Positions 36,901 to 51,094 are shown, numbered from the stretch's first letter. The stretch is 64,000 bases of DNA from Eutrigla gurnardus (GCA_963514095.1 OY741266.1:14453986-14517985), one strand, 5' to 3'. Made by a program: numbers and translations. The notes: generated by a model from the letters alone, not told the origin.

Positions 36901-39900
36901 ACTGGGAATTTATCAGAATTGCACCTAAACCATTGCCCTGGCTTTCTTATCACTTCATCATTACGTCTATTTCTCTCACTGTCTCATCTCCTGATTACTT
37001 CTATCTTGCCCCATTGGACAAAAAAAAAAAACGAATTTCTCTTGGACTCGGTAGGGAGCGGAATTACTGCCCTAACAGAAAAGGCCCATGGTATTTATCA
37101 CAGTGACAGCGGGTGCCCAGGGCCTCATAAGAGCCAACACTGTCTGCAATGCTTTAGCTTGGCTGCAACACTACATCTCAACTTTCCACTGAGCTGATTC
37201 AGGCCTCCACTCTGTATTGTCAAGGAGATAACTGTAGGCCCACACAAACCCTAGGAATGTGCGCTCCTCTCAGGATGGAGTAAAGCAGCTGGTTTTGGAC
37301 AGCCTACAAGCCAAACAAGGTATTGTTAGGGTGCTCAGTTTCCATTTGTTGTCTTGGAGGGGGCCCTTGAAGAAATGAGGGGGGGTGCAGAAATGGTGTA
37401 CTTTGACTGCCTTTTTTATTTGTTGGATGAGCTGACATTCAACTGGGATCAAATGTACCTCCCAGCCAAGCCCTCTCCTTTCTCTTTTGGCTTGATTAAA
37501 GCAGAATAATTGAATCTACAGGAGCAGGTATGCCAGGGGATCTTAGCCTCCCAGCTGTGTTTTGAGAAGAAACAAGAGGAAAGGGGGAATCATGGATGAA
37601 GGCGTGGCTTCAACAAAACCCTGCTGGCTTATGCTTACACTTTGATTTTTTTCCAAACAGATGTTGCAGCTGCTCAGCATGTTCATACCATGGGCGTGTT
37701 GATGCATCTGTTGTGAACATTTGTGAATATTGTCTGTAAAACGAAGAGTCCATAAAGTGCATCAGTGACTTGTCCCTTTGCTGACCTTTGTCCTGAAGAG
37801 GACCTTTTGTTTGGTCATTTACATCCTGTAGATGGCTGTGTAGTAACTCTCATCCTCCCTTTGGACTGTGATTTGTATTGATTTCAACCCTCTGCTGGCA
37901 GGAAGTGTAATCTATACTAATAACCAACAACAGAACCACCAGCCTTCACCTACAGCCAGTGCATGGAGTACAGACTTTAGTGGGTCCATCTGTGCCGTCT
38001 CTCTGAATCAAACTTTCTTATGAGCTATGACACATCATAAAACAATGGAGGGAGGGGTTTGGGGTTATATTGTCTGTGACCTCTCCTTGCCCTCTTTATT
38101 CCCATCCTTTACCTCCTATCTTCATTTCTGTCTCTTAGTCTAATTTCATCCTTCAGTCTCACTCACTCTTCCCTTGGAGAAAGTCATTCACTGAATTATA
38201 TCTGCCTTCATTCCTGCTATAATTGAGTGGTACTGTCAACTCATATTTTGTTTGCATGCAGGAGCAGATCTGAAAACGGCCTCAATTTATGCACCTTTTC
38301 TTAACCCCCCCCCCCAATTCTGTTATTGTTTTCTGCTCAAAAGTTCAGAGCTGTGCCCTTTTCTCTTGTCTTGCTGTATGTATCCCCTTGTTTATTTCTT
38401 TTCTGCTCTTCATCATTACCCAACATTCACTCTGAGAGGACACACAGATGAAATCTGCTGTGCTTGGGCTGCATTTCACATTATAATCCAAATCTTCCAT
38501 CTGATAGCAGCTTATGAGTCTATGTCTGTGCAGTGGTTGTCTGATCTTGGGGAAACAAATGGTCATTGTAATGGTTTATTGTAACGTGGGAGCGGCATCT
38601 GTGTGCGGGCATGCTACTCCACCAGAAGCAATCAAAGTGTGTCATCTAGCATGTCGGCACAGACGTAATGGAGATTGTTGTCATTGGTGGTGGGGTCACA
38701 CAGTTCCTTAAGGTAATTGTATTTGATGATGGATTCCATCATCAAATCGATTTAATCGGTTTTAATGGAAACAGACCTACTAATTATGAAAAATGCTGAG
38801 GTTTTGTATTGTTTATGCACACCAGGGTTCAAGGATTGAAATGGCGGCTAGTACGGCCTGCGGCTGACGACTCACTCATTTAACCGACTGACTGTGTAGG
38901 TTATTAAAAGCAGCAGTGCATTGCAGCACAGACTACGGCAAATTCTTGGAATCTGACATTGCAAATCTATAGTGTGGAGATTTCTCAGAGCCCACTATAG
39001 CAGGAGTTCTCAACTTGTTGTAACTTAGGGCCCACTTCTGATTGTCAGCTCTAATGGCCAAACTAAATAATCTGCTTTTCCTCGGGTATCACTGCCTGTC
39101 ATTATGAATTCAATTTAAATGTAGTCATGGTCATATTTCCTTATCGCATGCTTTGGAGCGTTTACTGGCACAGGGATGTCAACCATATCACTTTTTCATA
39201 AAAAACAGAAAGTGATTAACTTTTTGTGTCACTGCATCTGAGGGAACATTAGCTAGCTAACAGTGGCAAAACACACTTGTCTCTACCCATGAGTTGTAGT
39301 GTGGTGATATTCAAACTCAACTGGTCATTGAAATGTTTAAATTACTATCTTTTATTTATTATTTAAGTGATTTCTAAGGTACATTTAAATAACTAGCTAT
39401 GTAAATACTTATAAATGTTTGGCCTAGTGGTTGAGAATAACTGCTTGTTTCAGTTGATTTGCTCAGAACAGGGCCATTTGTAGAAAACTACCTTTAATGT
39501 GCTCCTCAGTAAGTATAGATAGTTGCATATGTCCTAGTTTCTCATATGGACAAAAGATGAAGCAAGTAAAAAAAAAAAAAAAAAAGAGTGCAGGAAGAAT
39601 CTCAATAAATTTCATTCTCTTTTTAATAAAGCAAAAGAGAAAATATGTGCCCAAAGACCAAATGTCATTATAATCGACCATCGGCGTGAGACTGGTGTTT
39701 GACCTACCTTTCTCAGAATTCTGAATTTTTATCAATTTAGGTTAACTGAGAAATTCACAATATCTCTATACGATTTCATCACAATATGAGTCCATTGATA
39801 AACGATCATATTGAATTATCGGCCAGCATTATATTAGCCCAGTAACAAGTCAGTCATTTCTGAAATAAAGTAAAAATCCAGGTCTCAATTTGGCAGGACC

Positions 39901-42900
39901 ACCAGATTTAGACAGGGATGGTATCGAAATACAGAGTGTCCCAATCCAGGTCTCAGTTTTTAGCCCCTTCTGAACTCTAATTTGCTGATTGAAGAACTAT
40001 TTTATAAATCTAATGTGTTGAGTCTCCAAGAAGCAGGAGAGTGACTTGGGAGCATTGGTTTTTGCCAGTTTTGACATGTAGATGGGTTCAAATTTGCTTG
40101 GTGAAACGGCATAATGCCAAGTTTACGGTCGGCGTTGAAGGCTGTAGTCCAGTGTCTGCTAAGTGCAGAGCACATTTTGCTTGTCTAGGAGAGGAGCCTA
40201 ATGGAAGAAAAGAGAGAGAGGAAGTGGGGAAAGAGGTTCTGACTTGTAGCTGCAGTTGTAGTGATTTGAGTGTATTAGTGCAACTCCTCCAGACTGAGTA
40301 GTAGACCAGGAGCTTAAAACAGGATTGATATTGAGTTTTCTTCCCTCCCTCTCCCACCTGCTGTATGTGTTCTTGGCCGAATTCTCCCCTTTTCAACCAT
40401 ATTTTTTCACTGTTCGTGACTTCCTTCCTCATCTGTTTGGCCACATCTGTTGTCTTTGCATTCTGCTCACTAGTCACTTTTAAACTTGGAACCATCAGCT
40501 CCCTGAGTTTGTTCCCTCTCTATCACTGTTGCCTCATTCATTCTTCCCCAATTCAAGCTTTCCATTCCCCTTCCATCTTTCTATTCCCCCCCCCCCCCCC
40601 CCCCCCCCGTGATCCCCCATCTCATTATACAATGCCCTCACCTCTTGGAAGTGATTGGAGAAGGAAGGAGGCATTAGATGGATAGTTCTGTGTTAATGGG
40701 TTCCCATTGTTGAAATTGCTTTAGTGGTTTACATTAGCAGATGTCATTTATTTATGCTTGCAATTACATGTAGAGGCAGATTATCTGCTTTCATGTTAAT
40801 CTGCTACAGTTCTTAAGTGTTTTTGTGCCACTCGAACATTTCTTTGTTTCGCTTCCTCCAGGCCTCCTACAGGTACCCTGACATCTCGACCTGCATCCAC
40901 CACATTCAGGCCCGCCACATCTACAGTCAAGACCTCCACCACTGCAACTGCCAAAACCGCTGCCTCTAGAGTTACCACAGCACCTTCTACTGGCAGGACC
41001 ACAGCAGCACAGCCTCTCAAAGCTGTTACTGCTAAGAAAGGTAAGGAGTGATGATTTGTTCTGCCCTGCAGACAACAATGTCCCATGTACTTTCATAAGC
41101 AAAGCTTCAAAATGTTTAACCTAAAATGTCTACAATAAAGTAGCATGAAGTGGTTAATTTTAGTGTAATTGGATTGGGTGAATCGACATTTGATGTTTTT
41201 CATTTTTACACCAGATGTCAGTCGACCACCTTCTGCTGCAGTGGCAAAGAAAACGGCTACAACATCTGCTTCAACCAAAAGACCTGAACCTTCTAGACCA
41301 ACAGCCCCCAACGCTGCTTCCAAATGGAACACGACAGCGAAGGCAGCGCCCCCAAAGGTGCCACAGCCTAAAACTCAACAAGTTACAGAATCTAGACCCA
41401 CAAAGAAACCTGTAGTGGCTGTTCAGTCCGTTGCCCATAACAAACAACCCTTTGGTCGAACACCACCTGCCTCTCCAGCCAACAAACCCTCAAACAGCAG
41501 CAATCTTCAGACAAAACGTGGACTCAAAACCACTCAGGCTGTCCTACCTTTCACTGCCGCCAAGAAGAAAGGGGTTTCAAATACTATCACGCCTGCTGTT
41601 GAAGCACAGAGTGGTGCTGGTGCAGCAGTAGCAGTTGCCACAGCAGCCAACGCAGCACCATCCACACCAGAGGAGGTCCCTCCCCCAGTCTTGGCCCAGG
41701 ATACCACTGCAGATGTGGTACCTCAAGAGACTGTTCAAAGACATGCAGCTGCTTCCTCGTCTCCACAAAGCCCTGTCAGCACAGCCGTACCACAAACTCC
41801 ACCCCTTGAGAGCAGTGTTCCCTTACCAACAATGCAGGAGCAGACCCCTGCCCCAGCTGAGCACACATTAACACCAGTGGCCTGTCCTCCAGATCTATCT
41901 GAGGAGCCTGTTTACCTGTTAACAGACCAAACCCCTTCAACATCTAAAGCCCTTCCAGCAGCAGCAAATGCAATCACTCTGATCCTTCCTCCGACCAACC
42001 TAAATGAGGAGGAGGATGAAGAAGAAAAGGAGGGAAGCCAGCTGGTTTCTGTGTCTGAAATGAGTGGAACCACACAGCCCACAGAGGAGTCTCGTCCAGG
42101 GTCAGCCGGACCAGTCGGGGGGTCTGCTTGGAGAGCCGGTGGCACCTTGCTTTCTGAGCTGGACTCTGAGGATGTAAGCGGCAGCCAGCAGGGTGCATCT
42201 GAACTGAGTGCCCCTGGTGTCCTAGAAGGCACAGAGAGCATGGATGATCTGGGAGACGGCAGTCTCAAAGGAGCCATTGACATGGAAGGAGCGTCGGCAG
42301 GTTCACCCGACTTTGAGAAGGTTCCTGACATACCAGTTAATGATTTTGATGAGGACGAAGATGAGGACGAAGATGACGATCGGGTGTGTGACATGGACGT
42401 GGGCTCAGAGCGAGCAGATGAACCGCAGAGACCCAGGCATGACAATGATGTGGATGAGGATGATGATGATGATGAAGAGGAGGAGGATGATGATGTGGAG
42501 ATGGCTAGTGAGGGGGTGACAGAGAGTGGGCTGGAAAGTTATGGGAATGCAGATGAGGATGACTTTGCTGAGGATGAAAGGCTGGACAACTTAAACAGAG
42601 TGGCCGAGCCCCCACCTCCCCCTCTGCCGCCCTCTGCCCCAGGGGCTCAGTGGGACCAACTAAACCCCTTTGTTGACCCCTGGGCTGAACCTCTTCAGCT
42701 GCAACAGGATCTTGAGCACGTCTCCCAGTCCGCACAGGCTGCAGGAGAGGCTGCAGCAAGCCCTTTTGCAGGTCCCTGGCAAGCAGACTCTGAGACTCCA
42801 ACTCGGACCTCAGCCCAAGCTTTGTTCGAATTAGGCTCTGCTCCATTTGTCCCTGAAAACCAAGAAGTTCCCCATCGTTCCTCTGTCAAAGATGAGCCAC

Positions 42901-45900
42901 AACATCTAGGGGCCCAAAGGTACATGGATCAATCCAGCCCAGTCCCAATGCAGACCCTGGCCCCAGCTCTTCTTTCTGCCCCAGGAATGTCTCTGTCAAG
43001 CACCCTGAGCAGTGAGACCAGCACCCCAGAGGAACTCTGTGACTACAATCGAGATGGCAAGCTCCAGCCTCAAGATGAGCAAGCTCCGATGTTTTCCCCC
43101 CAGCCTGACCTGGAAGAGGGAGAAGACGAGGAAGCTGAGGCCGAGACCCTGCCTGCTGACGAGGTCCTGGGAGGCCCTGCAACTGCCCCCACTTCCAACC
43201 CCTCCTCAACCTCGGTAACAGAAGACGAGGCCAGCGACACGGAGGGAGAGGCTCAGTTGGATGATTCCTTGGAGGGCCGAGGGGTCAGCATAACCTTTGA
43301 AGGCCAGCCTCCAGCCCAGCGCTGCCTGTCCACTGTGGAAGAGGGAGAGGAGGCTGACATGTGTGGTGCAGGTGAAGACACCACCCCACCTTCAGCGACG
43401 TCATTGGCGTCTTACGGCTTTGACACCATGACCACAACTTCAAACTCCAATGCCCAGTCCACAGGGGAGAGCTGCATCAAGAGCCCCGGCATCTTCTCCC
43501 TGGAGGAGCTGTCTGAGGAGGCCAAGGAGCCATTTCTGATCCCGCAGCCTCAAACCCAGCCATGCCTCACAGAGCAGCAGTACATTGAATGTGGGAAGCA
43601 GGAAGCTGAGTCTTCTGAGCATGTCAGGGTACCCGGGCCAGAGGAAGCCCTGGACCCTTCGTCGGCTCTGAGCACTTTGCAGCAACCAAAGGAAAACCCA
43701 GATGACATCCAGCCTCCCTACTATTCTACTATCTGTGAAAAGACTGAGAACTCTTTTGCAGGTAATGTATAGTTAAACATCTCCCTAACAGCCCAAGTAA
43801 TGTCCCTTAACTCCCTCTGGCCCTGTTCCAGCTGCCCCCCAATATCGCACTGTTGTAGCTCTTGTCAGTGTTTGTCCAGAAATGTCTGGGGGTGGAGGTA
43901 AAAAAAAAAAAAAAAAAAACAGAGAGCAAAAAAAGGGAAGAAATAAAGAGGACAGCAGTGGCACTTCCCTCTGATATAACATTTTTGTGATGAGTATATG
44001 GCTTAAATTCCTGTATGTGCAATAGCTACTCCTATTTACTCTTAATGTGTGAGCGTGCCTGGGTCTTGGTTTCTGTTTTACTTAACACAGAATCATGTGG
44101 TTGTTCTGAACTGGCATGGATTAGGTTCGTCTGTTTACAGCTCTTAAAGATGGAAAACAAGAAAATTGAGCGTAACAAAAGAAATGTGGAATGGACTGTT
44201 TAACTTGTTCTCATCTGTATTTATCCGGATCCTTTTTGCTGAACAAAACTGATGACTGACGATAAGTTTTGATTATGTATTTCCGTTCCATTTCACTGTC
44301 CTACCTTACGTTACAGGTAATCTTCCTTAACCCCGTTCACTCCTCATCTCTTCTTGCACTTTAAATTGTACCCCAGCTTTTTCTTGTGTTTATCCATCTT
44401 TTGGAGTAATGAACCTTTTTGAAAACTTTAAATAAAGATTAGATTTTTACCATGATGTACTTTCTCACCGTACAGTTTTATTGAAATGGGAGCTTGGGAG
44501 TGGCATAATTATGGTCTGTGGATATATGTGCGTCATCCAATACCACATTCATTTCAAGGTCTTACAAACTTCCAAGTTATTTACCATTGGCTCTATACAT
44601 CTCATTACATTGAAGACGCGTCCACTCAACCAACCATATAATCTACAGCCCATTTCTGCCATACACTCACACAGGCGCTCCTATATTATGGCCTTTTCTT
44701 TGAAAGCTAGACTCAATGAACAGTGGAACTGTACCTTAAAGACTTCACCAGTCTGGAAAAAAAAAGGAGGCACAACTGGAAATAATCAGTCTGGTGGTGT
44801 GGATGCTCAACTCGGGACAGTCTCATCCATGGATCAACAACTCCAAGCAGCAAAAGACGTTTGACATCTCACCGTCCGGCCTCAAGATAAAGAACCCAAC
44901 CCTACTGGTTCTGCTGCTACTTTAACTCCCCTCCAGTCCACTCTGGGTGTGTTGCTGTATTAGCTCTTCTTGCTGCACTGTTCTACAGCCATGTATTAAT
45001 GTTAACTTATGCTTATGCATGTCACTGTTGCACAATGACTTTCATTACATTATTTGGATTGGTTTGTTGAGGGTCAGCCAAATAGCTTGGCTGTAGAGGA
45101 CTGGATGTACTTGCGTTGGAGTAATGTTGAACCATGATTCGGTTCCTTCTAAAGCCAAGCTATTATTTAAGTTTTTCTTGTGATGCTGGATGTCTATAAA
45201 TGCATGGAGAGCTTCTGCATGTGTCACTGGTTGACTAACTATAAACTCCATTCACGGGTGACGAAGGTTTGAGCTCGCAACCCGCTTTTGTGTGGTTGTT
45301 TCTCATCATAGTTGATAGTGATTGCATATACAGGAAGTTGGCTGCTTTTTTTGCACATAAACCTTTCATTTCTGGGTGTTTTTTTTGTTGTTGTTAAATG
45401 TATGAACAAAAATCACGGTAAATATGCACATTTGCTCTCTGCATAAATTTCTCCACCCTTGCCCCAGCCACCACCCCCAGTGTGTTCACCTTTTTACACA
45501 TACTGTGGCTCCACCCTTTTGAATACTAGCAGGCTGTGTCTGTCACTGCTGCACATATATATGTACAAAACCACAAATGATATCCGGTCAGTTTGTTGTT
45601 GTAGGCTACTGGCAGACCTTTGGGCTTGGCTTCACAATGCTTCCACTATTTCTTCTGCTATTATGAGCCTCTGAAGGCCGCCCCCTTCCCTCTACACCCT
45701 TCTGCTTGTACTCACACTTCGCTGCTGTCACTGTCCTGCTGCCTGTTACCTGTTTTATAACATCACACTACTGTAATCTTCCTTCCCGCTTCCTCTCACA
45801 CACAGGCTTCACTGCACTGCCGCAACCTCACCGCCGTGATCATTCTGCATACCCCAGAACCTACTGCGACATCGTGAAACCTCTCGCCGCCACCGTCACC

Positions 45901-46899
45901 CCGCCAAAGTTGACCTGCGCCGACCTCCCACCCAGGATGCTCGGCCAGCAGGCGCTGAGCCCCCAGCTCCGCAAGCTGGAGCAACACCAGAGGCAGCTGC
46001 TGGAGCTGCAGCAACGCAGGGATCAACAGAGCAGGCCGCTGGAGGAGGCGGAGCAGGAGAGGAAGAGGAGGGAGGAGGAAGAGCAGAGGAAGAAGAAAGA
46101 GGAAGCCGAGGAGGAAATAAAGAGGAATAGAGAGGAGCTGGAAAGGAAGATGCAAGAGCAGAACGCTGAGGTAACGAAGAAGGAAGAGGATGAAAAATCG
46201 AGGAAAGAAGAGGAGCTTAAGCAGAGGCGAGACCTGGAACTGCAGCTGCAACAGCAACAACAGGAACTGAAGGAAAGACAGCAAATCATGCAGTGGCAAC
46301 AAGAACTGCAGCAGTCTAATAAAGGTCAGACTGTGCTGCTGTCTCCTTCTTCAGGCCTCTGCACCATCTATGAAGCCCTGGAGAACACTGATGGAGAGGA
46401 GACAGAAGGTGAAGAAGATGGAATAAAGGAGCTCAACCAGACTAAAGATGAAGAGATGGACCACTTTGAAAGGGTGACATCAGATAAAGACAAACATCGA
46501 GACTCTTCGCCATCTACCGAGAGCCCTCCTCTCCCCGACTCCCCTCAGACATCCAGCAACCCCTCCCAGGATGGGGACAGCTCCTCTCCTTGCCCCCCCG
46601 AGTCTCCAGAGCGACCACCACCCCTCGACCTGGACTGGGGGAAGAAGGTGGACATAGTCCAGCAGCTGATCAATCAGACCCTGCTGCTGAACAGAGATGG
46701 CTGCTCCTCACTGCTGCTGCTGCCAGGGCGTGCAGGAGGCACACTGAGCCCCCTGGAGAGCAGCCTGTGGCCCAGCCTGCTGCCTCCGCTCACCCCTCCG
46801 TCTGCCACCGTCACCTCCGTTAGTAGTTTCTCCCCAGAGGCCACTGGGAGCTCCCCACAGGGAGAGTGGACAGTGGTAGAGCTGGAGACACATCACTGA
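33997..46899 (+). CDS. prr36: Large proline/alanine/threonine-rich, acidic and coiled-coil protein, probable prr36 homologue
   Basis: Coding exons: 33997-34540 (exon starts at 33891), 34725-34818, 40862-41040, 41215-43761 and 45806-46899. Phases agree at every GT-AG junction and the 4458 bases give 1485 residues. The N-terminal part (1 to about 350) is basic and rich in Ala, Thr, Lys and Pro, like the disordered regions of microtubule-associated proteins. The middle (about 350-1120) is acidic, with Asp/Glu runs encoded at 42340-42500 and a PPPPPLPP tract. A highly charged coiled coil spans about 1176-1291 (QLRKLEQHQRQ to QWQQELQQ). The last 95 residues form the one compact-looking block: DWGKKVDIVQQLINQTLLL, GGTLSPLESSLWPSLLPPL and a C-terminal WTVVELETHH. 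No enzyme or membrane motif is visible, so it is probably intracellular. PRR36 is assigned on composition, length (human about 1350 aa) and 19p13 context; function unknown. Confidence 0.8.
34819..40861 (+). other. Intron of the prr36-like gene (6 kb)
   Basis: Lies between donor AG/GTAGGC and acceptor CCTCCAG. It contains a TG microsatellite near 35346-35380, C-runs at 38307-38316 and 40587-40608 and an A-run near 39568. No exon with recognisable protein similarity was found. A short alternative exon cannot be excluded. Confidence 0.55.
40587..40608 (+). repeat. Homopolymer C run
   Basis: About 22 consecutive C residues inside the intron before the third coding exon of the prr36-like gene. 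Such runs are prone to assembly and length error. Confidence 0.9.
43762..45805 (+). other. Last intron of the prr36-like gene
   Basis: Donor G/GTAATG at 43762 and acceptor CACACACAG at 45805. The frame reads on only two codons past the donor before TAG. The intron holds A-runs near 43901-43919 and AATAAA/ATTAAA-like sites near 44432, so an alternative short transcript ending here is conceivable. Confidence 0.55.
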
Positions 46900-49800
46900 G
46901 GGACGCCAGAGTGTGATTTCACTCGCACACTTTCAGTACGACAACACGACTGCTGTCTATTCACACACATGGAAATGAAAAGGTAGATCAGCCCACATTT
47001 ACTGCACTGATACTAAACACACGTAAAATAATATTGACTTCAGGAGAACAGCTGTACAGAGAGCTTGAAGTAAATATTTGGGTTGGGCAATGGTGGGGGG
47101 GCAATAACTAGAAGTTCTTCAACATTGACATGCATCACAATATCGGTCAATGAAGACAAACTAGATCACTTTGTTGATGTCTGTCATATTGTACTGAAAG
47201 GGTTGTTTTAAATTGTCCTTCCCAAGTATTTAATCATGATAACCTAAGAGAAATTGAGTAAAATCCCTGATGGGATAAAAAAGGTGGACTACATTTATAT
47301 TTATATTTATTCTGGCCAGCCCTGGAGGTAGACCCATAAACTGGTGGTGCTCTATACCAGTGGTTCCTAACCAACCAGACGGAAGTGTAGTAAAAATCAT
47401 GTGTCTGCTACACAATGATTTATGTTTCCAAGCTTTTCTTTAGGTTTTTTTTTTTTTTCTTTTAAACTACTGAATTCTTTCACTACTACTGAATAAATTA
47501 AATTATTCAAATGCAGCAATCTGAGAAAAGAATTATTACTTAGTTGATCCGGTCACGACCTGCAGACAGACGGACAAATAGAGGGAGCTTTGCTTTAAAG
47601 GGTTGTAAGGTAAAAGATGGGGGACCACTACTGTTAAAACCAAGCACACACAACACATAAAAATGCTTGGCCGGTTCTCCAAGCTTGCATGTTTTTTTTA
47701 CTGATGTCAACAAAGCTAAACCACTCTCTTGCCCTGAATCAAGACTGTGGTAGTGCTTCTCCAGGCTAGCTACCAATCCCAACTATTTAATGGTTAGATT
47801 TTCGGACATAGAAAGTCGAAGATTGTGTTATGGTTGTACTGAAGGCATGTTAAGTCAGTGGAGCGGTAAAACTCTGTATGAAGAGTTAATACAATACCAA
47901 CCGAAACGTGTCCATAGGAAAAATTGTTGAGTCATATTCTTAGGCTTGTGATATATTTTGTCAAATGAACATTCCTATTTCCAAAATTAACATCCAGTTT
48001 TTAATTTATTTATTTTGTTGGCCTTAAGTTTAAGTATATGGAGTGTACAATAAACATACTGGAATCGGCATGTAAAACGTTTTTAATCCTAGAATGTAAG
48101 CTACCTCTAAAACGGCTCAAACTCACAAAAAAAGTGTCCATACTCGGGGCAAGGAAGTCTCTGGTGCTGCCGGTGAAGAACGTGTTTGATCTCAGAAACA
48201 CAAGTAGACAAACACAAACATGACACCACACCGACACTCGGCACCTCGCTCACGTCACTCGATATCCTGCACCACTGCAAGCACAAAACTCTACACGGAC
48301 GATAGTGTTACATTTCAATCCTTGAAACGAGCACACCTGAAACCATGTGATTGCTGACGGAATCCCATGATGCATCACTGCTACTGATTTAACAGGGTTG
48401 GAACTGGACACATTTCATTATGCCAAATCTCTGTGCCATGGGTGGCCACATCCACACACGCATACCGACGGTGCCAAATGACCATGTAGCATCACCTGTT
48501 ACCCTTTTTAATTGAAGCCATAACTGTTTCTACATGTCGCTACACATCCCTATCCATCACCTTAGTTTAGAAAGAAAATACACTGGAGATGTCTTGCTAC
48601 TGATAAGACTCTGAGATTGCACTTAATCAAATTCAGTCTTGTAATTTGTACGGATTTAACTATGTTGCTGATAGAGGCTTGGCTACTGCGACTGGTTATG
48701 TCCAACTTACTTGTCATAATGTATTTAGAGATGAGGAGGATGATCATTCCCTACAGTTCTTCACTAAAGGTTAAGACGACATGAAGGCATTTCCCTTTGA
48801 AACACTGGAGTTGGGCACTAATGCGGTGTTTGATGTGTGCATATACATGACCTTGTGGTGGGGGATGATATTTTTATTTTTATTTTTTTTGGTTAGATTA
48901 AACACTACTGAAGGCTTGTTATTTGCAGAACGTGCTGTTTTTATAGTCATTGCTCTGGAGTCTCATTTGAACTTCTTCCATATGTGTAGCTTAGAATCTC
49001 ACGCTCACATCTTGGATGTTATTTCAGTCACAGATGACACACAGATGAGGTCTTCTACACTGGTGCAGTAGGCTACACAGATTTTACAATGGAAGACAGT
49101 CACCAACTCTGGGGTTTAACCGATACAGCTGTGAAGGTCAGGGGTCACTTTATTGCGTGACATGAGAGAAGTTGTTATAAGAGTGGGTTCAATATCAGGT
49201 CATTCTGGGTATTATCTGTGTAGTGTTGTTGAAACTGTGATGAGCTGTTGTGAACGTCCATATCTGTGCTGTATGTTGATGTCCGTCTGTTGTCTGGATA
49301 CAATGTGAGTTTTTTCAATGTTTAAGGCAGTCGCTGAGCCTGACTGTAACGTCACAGGTTTGAAGACGAGGACATTTTTAGGACACGTTCAGGAGTTTTC
49401 TGACTGTGGACAGAGAAATGCTATCCGAAAACGTATTTCCACTGGTGCATTTTCCCTTCTATTCAGTCAGTCTCTTGCTGCCCTGCTCTCCAGTGTCAAG
49501 TAGCATGAATGCTGTTTTTTTGTTTAATAACAGCAGTGAGCCAAGTATGAATATGCATCCAGTGCGTTAACCTTAATTGAGTCTTAAGACAGACTCTTGG
49601 CCGTTCCCCACTGCGCTACCACCCCCCACCAGTTTGTCCGCTCTCTTATCGAAGCCTATCTGTAGCAACTGAGAAGCAGGCAGGTGTTTACGCTTATGTG
49701 TTTAAGTTTGCTTTCCCGTCCTCCAGGTAGGACGCATTGTGCTCACAGCATTTTTGTCAAAGCTGGACTTTTTAAAATGTTTTTTTTTTTTACATCATGT

Positions 49801-50545
49801 CGGTGTTGTGCTTTTGTAAGCATTTTTGTGTATATTGTTTAAAAAGACTGTTCACTGTAATGAAGGGAAACTCCACTTTACTTTTGTACTTTAGAGAGTT
49901 AGAAGTACGGTAGCCCTTAAAGAGTCGTTTATAGATTTTTATTGAATAGAGAATGAAGGATGTTGGTTGTAACCCATCTGTGACTCACCAGATTTCAGAT
50001 ATTTTCAGTCCCGCCTCAAAACCCATCTCTCCTCCTCTGCCTACTACCACCAGCCCCCGCCTCTCACTCATTCAACTGATTGTTGTTTTGTTTTCGTCTT
50101 ATTTTGTTTTCTCTGTAAAGCGTCTTTGGGTTTGGAAAAGCGCTATACAAATTACATTTATTATTATTAGTAAATGGTAGATTTTATTCTTTGTCGCATA
50201 TTACCTTCTTTATGCCCGTTCAATAGAACTGATGAACTGAATGATTGCAAGGTCAAACTGAACACAGTAGACCGGATTATGAAGAGAAATTTTGGCTCAA
50301 AGTTATAAACTTTCATGTTTTATATATTAATTTATTAAAAATGAAGCGAGGCCTTTGAGTCCTGATTTAGATTCCTAGATGAACCTGAACCTAAAGGGGC
50401 ACTCTCGCTTGTCGAGCCCGAATCCTGGCAGCTTGTTTGAAATTGTAAAGTTTTCCTTGTTTATTTAGACAGAAATCTGTGATCGTGTGTAATTATGTCA
50501 ATGCAATGTTTCATGTAAATAAAATGTTTCTTTTTTTAATAACAA
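46900..50545 (+). other. Probable long 3' untranslated region of the prr36-like gene
   Basis: AT-rich sequence with no supported gene follows the stop. AATAAA at 50518-50523, followed by a T-rich stretch, is a good candidate end and would give a 3' UTR of about 3.6 kb; nearer signals may also be used. It contains a repeat at 49950-50172. Confidence 0.45.
49950..50172 (+). repeat. Fish LINE/SINE-type repeat with characteristic 3' tail
   Basis: CCTCAAAACCCATCTCTCCTC followed by TGTAAAGCGTCTTTGGGTTT and AAAGCGCTATACAAATTACA with a TTATTATTA tail is a recurrent fish retroposon 3' end. Its plus orientation places it in the putative 3' UTR of the prr36-like gene. Confidence 0.6.
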
Positions 50546-51094
50546 CTCTGGAATTCTTAACACCACAACAAAAAGGCTGTCTGAAAGTGTGAACTGTTGT
50601 AAAACGTAGCAAAATATTTAAAATCTCTTATAAAATCTTTTCGACATTAACACACTGAACAAAATAAAGTGTGCAGCAAACATCAAGAGTTAAACATGAA
50701 ACAATATTTACGACTTGACTATAAAACTTTGTTTCCAAAGCCCACATTGGTCACAGAACATTATGACAACAGAAGCCTCTTCAGCTTTAAATCTGGTCAA
50801 AACAAAACAATACGCCTTGAATGCATCAAGTCACTCCAGCTGCAAGTATCGCACATTTTCTAGTCATGTGATGTGCTTGTGATTTCAGCTTGGGTGTTTC
50901 TGCTCAGACGCATATTAAACCTTTGAATCTCCCATAAACTCAACAGCACACATCTGCTTCATAACCGGCTTGAGGATTCATCTGCGCCATCCCGTGTGAT
51001 CTCAACCGCTCTCTATTCACATGGTATACACGCTACCAAAAACAGTGTATCCTCTGAGAGGGATGTCATGTGCTGATACGCACCGTCGCTACCA

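Noticed and set aside
41912..42445. 177-aa Ser-rich minus-strand frame
   Set aside because: Antisense of the Asp/Glu-rich coding stretch (GAT/GAG repeats read as TCA/TCC).
45796..46302. 168-aa Leu/Phe-rich minus-strand frame resembling a membrane protein
   Set aside because: Antisense of the Glu/Lys/Gln coiled-coil exon; the hydrophobicity is a strand artefact.
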